DNA of 64,000 bases from Xylanimonas cellulosilytica DSM 15894 (GTDB lineage: Bacteria > Actinomycetota > Actinomycetes > Actinomycetales > Cellulomonadaceae): the NCBI RefSeq assembly GCF_000024965.1, contig NC_013530.1:496001-560000 (forward strand), given 5' to 3'. The notes below the pieces were generated by a model. The model saw only the letters and a list, made by a program, of their open reading frames with translations, was not told where the DNA came from and searched no databases. The position numbers and the translations under genes are program-made. Shown in pieces: positions 42,927-50,697 of the stretch; positions within the stretch are counted from its first letter, which is position 1, and each line of letters begins with the position of its first letter.

Positions 42927-43520
42927 ATGAGGCTCAGCTCGCTCACCCGGACGCGCAAGGGGCGCGTCCTGATCGCCCTCGTCCCGACCGTCGCGGCCCT
43001 GGCCTTCGTCGGCGGTGGCGTCGCCCAGGGCGTCGTCCCCGTGTCGATGGCCGTCTCGGGCCAGCAGTTCAAGATCTCCGCCGACAAGCTCCAGGGCACC
43101 GGGTTCTCCCAGTACGCGGGCGTCGCGGTCGAGGCCGACAAGAAGACGCAGCACCCGGCGGCCATCGCCAACATCACCGAGGCGAAGCTCTACAACCTGT
43201 GCCAGTCGATCAAGACGCCGTTCGGCGTCAGCCTGCTCATCGAGGCCGGCACGAACCCCCAGCGCCCGGTCGAGGCCACCGGCCTGCAGATCGGCATGGA
43301 CAACCTCGCCGGCGACGCGACGTTCAACGCGATCCGCATCGGCGTCGACGCGTCGACCGTCACCACGGCGGGCAAGGGCGACGCGAAGGACTTCGCGATG
43401 GACTCCGACACGGTCACCATCGACAACCTCAAGCAGGTCTCCTGGAGCACCCAGGCGGCCGTCTTCAAGCTCACCGACCTCAAGCTCGGCATCAACATGG
43501 AGGGCAAGGAGTGCTTCTGA
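42927..43520 (+). CDS. DUF6230 family secreted/membrane protein
   Basis: A 197-aa protein with a basic start (MRLSSLTRTRKGR), one hydrophobic helix (residues about 14-36) and then the DUF6230 core ISADKLQGTGFSQYAGVAVE (about 51-70). Two Cys are present (about 92 and 196). It is paired with a DUF6114 gene, as in streptomycetes. Some homologues carry a cholesterol esterase label that I do not consider proven. It probably forms an envelope complex with its partner. Confidence 0.82.
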   Translation: MRLSSLTRTRKGRVLIALVPTVAALAFVGGGVAQGVVPVSMAVSGQQFKISADKLQGTGFSQYAGVAVEADKKTQHPAAIANITEAKLYNLCQSIKTPFGVSLLIEAGTNPQRPVEATGLQIGMDNLAGDATFNAIRIGVDASTVTTAGKGDAKDFAMDSDTVTIDNLKQVSWSTQAAVFKLTDLKLGINMEGKECF

Positions 43521-44914
43521 GGCAGCGGTTTCGTCAGTGGCGTCAGGGGCGCCCCTTCTGGGGCGCGTCCCTGACGATCCTCGCGGGCCTCGAGCTCTTC
43601 GTCTCCAGCCGGCTCGACCTCGCGCTGGGAGGCATGGTCCTGCAGTTCGGGTTCGCCGGGATGCAGACCACGATCATCCCGCTCGTCATGGTGCTGGCCG
43701 GGGTGCTGGTGATGTTCCAGCCCGTGCACCACATCTTCTACGGCGTCATCACGCTCGCGCTGTCGGTGTACTCGCTGGTCGCGGTCAACCTGGGCGGGAT
43801 GGGCGTCGGCCTGGTCCTGGGGGTCGCCGGGTCGATCGTCGTCGTGTCGTGGATGGGGCGGGACGACGTCGCGGCGTCGCCCGCCCCACCCCCGGCCGGT
43901 CCGGCCGCGTCGAACGCGCTGGCCGACGACGACGCCGTGCTCCTGTTCGACGACGGGCCGCCGCGCGACTCGTCCGCGCGGTGGTCGGTCGCCGCCACGG
44001 TCTCGGTGGCGCTCGCCGCGAGCACCCTCGGCGGCGGTACGGCCCTCGGCGGGCCGTGCATCCTCGGGTTCATCCTGTGCAACCTGCCCACGCCGAGCGA
44101 GTCGCCGTCGCCCACGCCGTCGGACTCGGAGGGCACCGGTTCGCCGGAGCCCGCCCCGCCGTCGCCGTCGGACCTGCCGGCAGATGCGGGCGACGGGCTC
44201 GGCGATGGGGTCGGCGACGTGGTGGGGGGCGTGGTCGACGGTGTCGGTGACGTCGTCGGCGGCGTCGTCGACGGTGTCGGTGACGTGGTGGACGACGTCG
44301 TCGGGGGTGTTGGCGAGGCGGCCGGTGCTGCCGACGGCGCCGCCGACGGCGGGACCGATGCCGCGGCCGACGACGGGGGTGACGCGGCGTCGACGGACAC
44401 CGGGCTGACCGTGGACGTCCCGCAGGATCTGCCGCTGCCCGACGACGAGGCGCTGCCGGTCGTGCTCGGCGGCAACGAGGACGTCGACGTCTACGCGGTG
44501 CCGGCGGAGCTCAAGGCCACCGACCTGGAGATCTCGGGCATCCAGGCGGTCGCCCTGGTGTCCGTCCCGGTCGGGCCGGGCTCGGGCGAGCGGCGCAACG
44601 CGATCAAGCTGGTCGCCGACCACGTGAGAGTCACCGGCTTCCACCTGCGCACCTACGCCGGGGCGAACGACCGTCACGCCGGCACCGAGACGACGGCCGA
44701 CTACGTGACGATGGACGGCGACGCCACGATGTACATCACGTCGATCACGCTGGACGGCCCCGACGGGAACCCGCTGACGATCGATGCCGACGCCCCGCCG
44801 CCGACGCTGACCTCGCTGGTGCTCGCCGCGGTGAACCCCACGGTCGGGCTGCTGGGCGCGACCTCGGACAGCCAGGTGTGGTCCGGCTTCCACGAAAGGG
44901 TCTGGGCGAGCTGA
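43511..44914 (+). CDS. DUF6114 membrane protein fused to an extracellular repeat and C-terminal domain
   Basis: A 467-aa protein. Residues 1-115 form the DUF6114 unit with four helices (RQGRPFWGASLTILAGLELF onward). A cytoplasmic linker and a fifth helix (about 157-185) follow. A Pro/Ser/Asp-rich stalk then contains an 11-residue tandem repeat, GVGDVVGGVVD (33-bp period, 44200-44320). The C-terminal about 150 residues (KLVADHVRVTGFHLRTYAG) faintly resemble DUF6230. DUF6114 proteins are usually much shorter, so this is an extended form. The GTG start overlaps the DUF6230 gene by 10 nt. Confidence 0.78.
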   Translation: MLLRQRFRQWRQGRPFWGASLTILAGLELFVSSRLDLALGGMVLQFGFAGMQTTIIPLVMVLAGVLVMFQPVHHIFYGVITLALSVYSLVAVNLGGMGVGLVLGVAGSIVVVSWMGRDDVAASPAPPPAGPAASNALADDDAVLLFDDGPPRDSSARWSVAATVSVALAASTLGGGTALGGPCILGFILCNLPTPSESPSPTPSDSEGTGSPEPAPPSPSDLPADAGDGLGDGVGDVVGGVVDGVGDVVGGVVDGVGDVVDDVVGGVGEAAGAADGAADGGTDAAADDGGDAASTDTGLTVDVPQDLPLPDDEALPVVLGGNEDVDVYAVPAELKATDLEISGIQAVALVSVPVGPGSGERRNAIKLVADHVRVTGFHLRTYAGANDRHAGTETTADYVTMDGDATMYITSITLDGPDGNPLTIDADAPPPTLTSLVLAAVNPTVGLLGATSDSQVWSGFHERVWAS

Positions 44915-44982
44915 CCGCGCTGTGTGGCCCGGGCCGAGGTGTCTCCCACCAGACGGTCAGCGGGCGTCGCTACGCTGGGAAC

Positions 44983-45657
44983 ATGACCGCACACGAGTTC
45001 GACATGCGCAGGGTGCCGCTGTACAGCGTCGCCGAGGCCGCGCGCATCGTCGGCACGCCGTCGAGCACGTTGCGGAACTGGGCGCACGGGTCGGTCTACA
45101 AGGGTCTCGACGGTAACCAGCACGTCGCCGAGGCCCTCATCACGACAACCGGTGCGGGGCGAGGGCCGGTGATTCCCTTCGTCGGGCTCGGGGAGGCATA
45201 TGTCCGCGCCGCGTTCCGTGCAGCAGGAGTCCCGATGCAACGGATCCGGCCCGCACTCGCACGTCTGGAGAAGGAGTTCGGTCTGCACCAGGCGCTGGCG
45301 CGCGAGCGACTCTTGACCGACGGCGCCGAGGTGCTCTACCGGTACAGCGTCGAGGACACCCCTGAACTCGGGGAGCTGGTCGTGGTGCGCAACGGTCAGG
45401 GCGTGTTCAACGAGGTCGTCGAGCAGTATCTGAAGACCATCACCTACCGTGACGGGCTTGTTGCCGCGATCGAGCTGCCGCAGTTCGCCCCGCGCGTCGT
45501 CGTCAACCCCACACAGAACTTCGGGCAGCCAACCCACTCGGCTACGGGCGTCCCCATCCACGCCATCCAAGGACGCTTGGCCGCTGGTGAGCCTGCTGGC
45601 GAGGTGGGCGCCGACTACGGCATCTCTGTCGCCGACGTCCTCGCACTCGCCGCCTGA
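44983..45657 (+). CDS. DUF433 / MerR-like HTH antitoxin
   Basis: A 224-aa protein. The N-terminal helix-turn-helix is YSVAEAARIVGTPSSTLRNW (residues about 15-34). The C-terminal DUF433 domain includes GQPTHSATGVPIHAIQGRL near 185. Such proteins pair with PIN-like toxins. ATG 44983 is preceded by TACGCT and exactly six bases, so the mRNA is probably leaderless. The toxin-like gene starts three bases downstream. Confidence 0.82.
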   Translation: MTAHEFDMRRVPLYSVAEAARIVGTPSSTLRNWAHGSVYKGLDGNQHVAEALITTTGAGRGPVIPFVGLGEAYVRAAFRAAGVPMQRIRPALARLEKEFGLHQALARERLLTDGAEVLYRYSVEDTPELGELVVVRNGQGVFNEVVEQYLKTITYRDGLVAAIELPQFAPRVVVNPTQNFGQPTHSATGVPIHAIQGRLAAGEPAGEVGADYGISVADVLALAA

Positions 45658-45660
45658 CCG

Positions 45661-46082
45661 ATGCCGGACAGCTCCGCACCACGGTTCTTCGTCGACCGCG
45701 GGATGGGCGCGCGCGTTGTCCCGGACGGGCTACGCGCCGCAGGGTGGCGCGTCACGACGATGAACGAAAGGTATGCGCGGCAGCGTCTGAGGCCATCGCC
45801 GACGTCGACTGGATCCGCGAGGCCAGTGAACTGGGCGAGGTGATCTTGACGAAGGACGTACGCATCGCACGCGTGCCGATCGAGGCGGCCGTCGTCGTCA
45901 ACTGCGACGCAAAGGTGTTTGCCATGGCCAGCAGCCGTATCACGGGCCCGCAGATGCTCGAGCGTCTCTTGCGGCACCAGGAAGCCATCCATCGCTGGGC
46001 TCGGCAGGCACCGCCACCATTTGTCGTCGGCGTCTACGAGAACCGGATCGCTCGACTCACGCTGGCACGACTCGACGTCTGA
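45661..46082 (+). pseudogene. Frameshifted PIN-like domain toxin (DUF5615-type)
   Basis: ATG 45661 opens with PRFFVDRGMGARVVPDGLRA and WRVTTMNERYA, a PIN-like start with its acidic active-site residue. The frame then leaves homology and ends at 45843. The continuing homology (ADVDWIREASELGEVILTKD) is in another frame, ending at 46082 with the LTKDVRIARV motif. The switch is near 45770-45785 and equals loss of one base (or a -1 shift). The GAAAGG near 45767 could be a slip site. I favour an inactivated toxin; a sequencing error or programmed frameshift is possible. Confidence 0.6.
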
Positions 46083-46270
46083 ACCTGGCCGCACGACGGA
46101 CATACGGCGCGACACTCTGGGGGCGTGGTAAGCACGGGACGGATCGTCGTGATGTGTCCTGGCGCGTCGAGAAAAACGGTGGCGATCGCTCTTGCCAGGC
46201 GTAGCATGGTGGCTAGTCGAATCGATTTGACGGGCGCGTCGAGCGGCCCGCTGAGACAGACGGGCCACCC

Positions 46271-47773
46271 GTGCAGAACCTCACCGTCGGGCCTCCGACG
46301 CGCCTCATCCTCGCCTTCACCGTCCCGCTGCTGGTCGGCAACGTCTTCCAGCAGATCTACGTCTTCACCGACGCCGCCGTCGTCGGACGCCTGCTCGGGC
46401 TGGAGGCGCTCGCGGCCGTGGGCGCCTCGGGCAGCCTCATGTTCCTGCTCATCGGGTTCTCGTGGGGCGCCTCCGCGGGCCTCGCGATCCCGGTCGCCAA
46501 GGCGTTCGGAGCGGGCGACATGCGCGGGGTGCGCCGGTACGTCGCCGCGGGCGCGTACATCTCGGCGGCCATCGCTGCGATCGTCACCGCCGTCGGCGTG
46601 ATCTTCGCGAAGGACCTGCTCGCGCTGCTCAACACCCCGGCCGAGATCATCGACATGTCGGCCACCTACCTGGCCGTCACGTTCGCCGGCGCGAGCGTCA
46701 CCGTCGCGTTCAACTTCCTGTCCGCGACCATCCGCGCGCTCGGCGACTCCAAGACGCCGCTCTACTTCCTCATGGCGTCCTCGGTGCTCAACGCGTTGCT
46801 CGTCGCGCTGCTGGTCGGGGTGTTCCACTGGGGCGTCGCGGGCGCGGCCGGGGCCACGATCCTCGCCCAGGGCGCTGCCGTCGCCGCCTGTCTGGCGCTG
46901 GTGATCCGCAGGATGCCCGCGCTGCACCTGAGCCGCGAGGACTGGGCCGCCGGCCGCCGTGCGCTGCGCGAACCGATGCGCACCGGCCTGCCGATGGGCT
47001 TCCAGATGTCCGTCATCGCCGTCGGCGCACTGGTGCTGCAGCTCGCCGTCAACGGCCTCGGAGCCACGGCGGTCGGCGCGTTCACCGCGTCGATGCGCGT
47101 CGACCAGCTCGCCGTCGCGCCGCTCAACTCGTTCGGCATCGCGATGGTGACGTTCGTCGCGCAGAACCGGGGCGCGCACCAGTGGCACCGGATCCGCGTC
47201 GCCACGTTCCGCACCAGCATGGTCGCCGTGGGTGTCGCGCTTGCGCTCGGTGCCGTGCTCGTGACGTTCTCCCAGCCGATCATCGGGCTGTTCGTCGGGC
47301 CGGACCAACCCGAGGTCATGGCGATGGCGCGCACGTTCTTCCTGGTCAGCGGCGGCCTGTACCCCGTGCTGGCCCTGCTGTTCGTGCTGCGCAACGTGGT
47401 GCAGGGCATGGGGCTGTCCACCGTGCCGACCGTCGCGGGCGCCCTCGAGCTCGTCATGCGCGCGCTGGCCGCCATCGTGCTGGTCGGGGCGTTCGGCTGG
47501 GTGGGCGTCGCCTGGGCGGCCCCGCTCGCCTGGATCGGCGCGCTGATCCCTGTGGCGCTGGCCTGGTTCCGCCAGCGCGGCCTGCTGCTCGAGCGCGAGC
47601 GGACGGACCACGCCACGCCGCGCCCGCCCCACGAGGCCGCCGAGCCTGCGGCCCCGGCCCCGGCCCCGGCCCTGGCCGTTGCCGCCGCCCCGGCCGCCGC
47701 CGTCATCGACGTCGCGGCCCCACCCGCCGACGCGCTCCCGACCCTCGCAGGCCCGGTCCCGGCCGACACCTGA
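46271..47773 (+). CDS. MATE family efflux transporter
   Basis: A 500-aa exporter with about twelve helices in two similar halves. The opening ILAFTVPLLVGNVFQQIY and the AVGASGSLMFLLIGFSWGAS segment near residue 55 are typical of the DinF/NorM superfamily. It would expel cationic or other drugs by Na+ or H+ exchange. The last about 45 residues are a Pro/Ala-rich cytoplasmic tail. The start is GTG 46271. The 188-base upstream gap has no other gene. Substrate unknown. Confidence 0.9.
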   Translation: MQNLTVGPPTRLILAFTVPLLVGNVFQQIYVFTDAAVVGRLLGLEALAAVGASGSLMFLLIGFSWGASAGLAIPVAKAFGAGDMRGVRRYVAAGAYISAAIAAIVTAVGVIFAKDLLALLNTPAEIIDMSATYLAVTFAGASVTVAFNFLSATIRALGDSKTPLYFLMASSVLNALLVALLVGVFHWGVAGAAGATILAQGAAVAACLALVIRRMPALHLSREDWAAGRRALREPMRTGLPMGFQMSVIAVGALVLQLAVNGLGATAVGAFTASMRVDQLAVAPLNSFGIAMVTFVAQNRGAHQWHRIRVATFRTSMVAVGVALALGAVLVTFSQPIIGLFVGPDQPEVMAMARTFFLVSGGLYPVLALLFVLRNVVQGMGLSTVPTVAGALELVMRALAAIVLVGAFGWVGVAWAAPLAWIGALIPVALAWFRQRGLLLERERTDHATPRPPHEAAEPAAPAPAPALAVAAAPAAAVIDVAAPPADALPTLAGPVPADT

Positions 47774-47786
47774 CCTGCGAGCCTCG

Positions 47787-47990
47787 ACGAACGTCGCGGG
47801 TTGTCGGGTATCCGACGGTGGTGGCCGACCGTCCGGGACGTTCGTGACGGGTGTCGTGGGTTGTCGGGTATCCGACGGTGGTGGCCGACCGTCCGGGACG
47901 TTCGTGGCGGGTTTCGTGGGTTGTCGGGTATCCGACGGTGGTGGCCGACTCTCCGGGACGTTCGTGGCGGGTTTCGTGGGTTGTCGGGTC
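47787..47990. repeat. 60-bp tandem array downstream of the MATE gene
   Basis: Three and a half copies of an exactly 60-bp unit, GGGTTGTCGGGTATCCGACG followed by GTGGTGGCCGACCGTCCGGG and ACGTTCGTGGCGGGTTTCGT, with few differences between copies. Each unit has an internal hairpin (CGGGTATCCG). The array starts GACGAACGTC and each unit holds GGGACGTTCGT, the same end sequences as the palindromes at 50 and 5521. It lies between convergent genes. Confidence 0.92.
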
Positions 47991-48001
47991 CGGCGGCGGT
48001 G

Positions 48002-49345
48002 TCAGCCGCGCAGGGCCCAGCGCATCGGGACCAGCTTGGCCTCCGACTCGGCCAGCTCGGCGGCCGGGTCCGACGCCGCCACGACGCCGCAGCCCGCGAA
48101 GAGTCGCACCCGTCGCGGGTCGGCGTCGTCGAGCCGGGCGGAGCGCAGCGCGATGCCCCACTCACCGTCGCCGTCGGCACCCGTCCACCCGACGGGGCCG
48201 GCGTACCGCCCGCGATCCATGCCCTCGATCTCGCGGATGAGGTCGCGCGCGGGCACCGTCGGCGTCCCGCACACCGCGGCCGACGGGTGGAGCGCCGCGG
48301 CGAGCGCGAGCGACGACGGCGTGGCGTCCCGGTCGAGGACCCCGGTCACGTCCGACGCCAGGTGCATGACGTTCGGCAGGTGCAGCACGAACGGCTGTTC
48401 GGGCACGTTCATCGAGGTGCAGAACGGTTCGAGTGCCCGCGCCACGGAGACGACGGCGTGCTCGTGCTCCTCGAGGTCCTTGGAAGACCGTGCGAGCTGG
48501 GCGGCGTGCAGCAGGGCGTCGTCGTCGGTCATGCCGGGCGCGCGGCGGATGGTCCCGGCCAGCACGCGCGAGGCGACCAGGCCCTTCTCCGAGCGGACCA
48601 GCAGCTCCGGGGTGGCGCCCACCATGCCGGCGACCGAGAACGTCCAGGTGGCCTCGTACCCGGCGGCGAGGCGGCGCAGCAGCCAGCGCGGGTCGAGGGC
48701 CCGGCCCGTGGTGGCCACGACGTCGCGCGCGAGGACCACCTTCTCGAGACGCCCGGCCTGGATGCGCTCGACGGCGTCGGCCACGATCGCGGGCCAGTCG
48801 GCCGCGGCGACCGCGCCGTCGGACTCGGTGACCGCGCCGGGACCGGTCACCGGCGTGCGGCGCGCCGGGTCCAGCAGGGCGGCGGTCGGTGCGGCGTCCA
48901 GCCCGGCGGCGATGGTGGTGATCCACGCCCGGTCCCCGCGCCGCCCGACGACGACGCGCGGCACGACGAGGACTCCGCCGTCGTCGGACGTGGCGTCGAA
49001 GGCGAAGGAGCCGAACGCGACCGGGCCGGTGCCCGGCAGGCGGACGTCGTCGCGGACGACGGCGCGGTCGAGCAGGGACTGCCACGCGGCGTCGGCGTCG
49101 CTGAAGCGCGCCTCGCCGGTGGTGGTGATCCGCAGCGCCTCGCCCCAGCCGACGATGCCGTCGCCGCGGCGCACCCAGGCGAGCGGCTTCGCATCGGGGA
49201 GCAGGTCGACCAGGGTGGTGAGGCCGCCGTCGGGCAGGGAGATCGGGGCGGTCCGGACCACGAGGGGCTGGGCGCCGACCGCCCGGCCGCCGTCGGGCGC
49301 GGACCCCGCGGGGAACGCAGGCTGGGGCAGGGCGGATCCGGACAT
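48002..49345 (-). CDS. menF: Isochorismate synthase
   Basis: A 447-aa chorismate-binding enzyme converting chorismate to isochorismate, the first step of menaquinone synthesis. The catalytic region includes LEKVVLARDV near residue 200, the PELLVRSEKGLVASRVLAGT segment near 255, HPSAAVCGTPT near 365 and RYAGPVGW near 390. The C-terminal SEAKLVPMRWAL is typical. No salicylate or siderophore genes are near, so a menaquinone role is more likely than EntC-type. ATG 49345 has TACCCT eight bases upstream. Confidence 0.88.
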   Translation of the reverse strand: MSGSALPQPAFPAGSAPDGGRAVGAQPLVVRTAPISLPDGGLTTLVDLLPDAKPLAWVRRGDGIVGWGEALRITTTGEARFSDADAAWQSLLDRAVVRDDVRLPGTGPVAFGSFAFDATSDDGGVLVVPRVVVGRRGDRAWITTIAAGLDAAPTAALLDPARRTPVTGPGAVTESDGAVAAADWPAIVADAVERIQAGRLEKVVLARDVVATTGRALDPRWLLRRLAAGYEATWTFSVAGMVGATPELLVRSEKGLVASRVLAGTIRRAPGMTDDDALLHAAQLARSSKDLEEHEHAVVSVARALEPFCTSMNVPEQPFVLHLPNVMHLASDVTGVLDRDATPSSLALAAALHPSAAVCGTPTVPARDLIREIEGMDRGRYAGPVGWTGADGDGEWGIALRSARLDDADPRRVRLFAGCGVVAASDPAAELAESEAKLVPMRWALRG

Positions 49346-49372
49346 CGCCAACCAGGGTAATCCCGCCCCACC

Positions 49373-49730
49373 TGTCAGACGGACGCAAGGCCCGGAGCCC
49401 GCGTGCCTCTGACAACCCGGTGGCCCGGCTGGCGTGTCAGGGGGACGGGGGTGCCGGGACCCGCGTGGGCCTGACAACCCGGTGGCCCGGCTGGCGTGTC
49501 AGGCCGACGGCGGTCTCGGGGCCTGCGTGCGCCTGACAACCCGGTGGCCCGGCTGGCTTGTCAGGGCCAAGGCGGTGTCGGCGGCTGCGTGGGGCTGACG
49601 ACGCTGGGCTCGGGTGTGCTGTCAGGGGGGCGGCGGTGTCCGGGCCTGCGTGGGGCTGACAGCGCGGCGGGTCCCGGGGCTGTCAGGGGGTCAGGGGTCG
49701 TGACCGCGACGTGGCGCTGACAGCGGGGCG
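49373..49730. repeat. Six-unit TGTCAG...CTGACA tandem array upstream of menG
   Basis: TGTCAG occurs at 49373, 49435, 49497, 49559, 49620 and 49681, with spacing of 62, 62, 62, 61 and 61 bases. Each unit has CTGACA (or CTGACG) about 30 bases later. The first four units share ACAACCCGGTGGCCCGGCTG. This fills most of the 439-base gap between menF and menG, which contains no other gene. The units are imperfect and have no unique spacers, so this is not a CRISPR array. Confidence 0.93.
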
Positions 49731-49784
49731 AGGGCGGGGGCGCGGTGGGCCGGGGCGGGTGGGGCGCGTGCGAGCATGGGGGCC

Positions 49785-50480
49785 ATGGCTCGCGCATCAC
49801 TCGAGAAGAAGCCCGCCGAGGTCGCGTCGATGTTCGACGGGATCGCCGAGCGCTACGACCTCGTCAACGACGTCATCTCGCTCGGGCAGGACCGGCGCTG
49901 GCGCAAGGTGGTGCGTGACTCCGTCGCGGCGCTGCCGGGGGAGAAGGTGCTCGACCTGGCGGCCGGCACCGGCACGTCCAGCGAGCCGTTCGAGCTCGAC
50001 GGCGCCTACGTGGTCCCTTCTGACATCTCGTTCGGCATGCTGTCGGTCGGCAAGCGCCGGCGCCCCGACCTGCCGTTCGTCGCGGGCGACGCGACGGCGC
50101 TGCCCTTCGCCGATGGCGCGTTCGACGCCGTGACCATCTCGTTCGGCCTGCGCAACGTCGTGGACACCGCGGGGGGTCTGCGGGAGATGCTGCGGGTGGT
50201 GCGGCCGGGGGGCAGGATCGTCGTGTGCGAGTTCTCCACGCCGACCTGGGGACCGTTCCGCACCGTGTACCAGGAGTACCTGATGCGGGCGCTGCCCGTG
50301 GTCGCGGGCGCCGTCACGCGGGACAAGGGCTCGTACGAGTACCTGGCCGAGTCGATCCGGTCCTGGCCGGACCAGGCGGGGCTCGCCCACCTGATGCTCG
50401 ACGCCGGCTGGGAGCACGTCGCCTACCGCAACCTGTCCGGGGGGATCGTCGCGCTGCACCGCGCGAGCAAGCCCGCCTGA
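49785..50480 (+). CDS. menG: Demethylmenaquinone methyltransferase
   Basis: A 231-aa SAM-dependent enzyme that adds the methyl group in the last menaquinone step. The N-terminus [28 protein letters not shown] is cut here to the key part [15 protein letters not shown]. The SAM-binding motif [10 protein letters not shown] is near residue 62, and [10 protein letters not shown] near 125 is characteristic of UbiE/MenG. I start at ATG 49785 (MARASLEKK); ATG 49776 is possible. It is divergent from menF with the 62-bp array between. Confidence 0.92.
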   Translation: MARASLEKKPAEVASMFDGIAERYDLVNDVISLGQDRRWRKVVRDSVAALPGEKVLDLAAGTGTSSEPFELDGAYVVPSDISFGMLSVGKRRRPDLPFVAGDATALPFADGAFDAVTISFGLRNVVDTAGGLREMLRVVRPGGRIVVCEFSTPTWGPFRTVYQEYLMRALPVVAGAVTRDKGSYEYLAESIRSWPDQAGLAHLMLDAGWEHVAYRNLSGGIVALHRASKPA

Positions 50481-50642
50481 ACGGGCCAGAGCGACCGGGT
50501 CCGCGACCGGTCAGCCAGAGACACGCCAGGGTGAAAGAAGGCCTCTGACGTGCCGAATCGTACGATCCTCCTGCGCGCCGGGGCGCGGTTGGCGGTTCCC
50601 GCTACCCAGGCGGGCGCCAAATGGCTAAGGTGGCGCGAAGTG

Positions 50643-50660
50643 TTGTGAAGACGCTCACAA
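50643..50660. promoter_or_regulatory. Candidate Rex operator upstream of the menJ-nuo operon
   Basis: TTGTGAAGACGCTCACAA matches TTGTGAANNNNTTCACAA at 13 of 14 fixed positions. A TAAGGT -10-like box lies at 50626-50631, so the site would cover the transcription start region. The reductase and all nuo genes follow in the same direction, which places complex I under NADH-responsive Rex control. Confidence 0.78.
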
Positions 50661-50697
50661 GGCCACGTCATCGTCGACGTCGAAGGAGGTGGGAGAG

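Noticed and set aside
48002-49345. Isochorismate synthase as part of a siderophore cluster
   Set aside because: No NRPS, isochorismatase or iron uptake genes lie nearby, while six other menaquinone genes are in the window.
49373-49730. Regularly spaced repeats that look like a small CRISPR array
   Set aside because: The whole 62-bp unit is repeated, including what would be spacers; there are no unique spacers and no cas genes.
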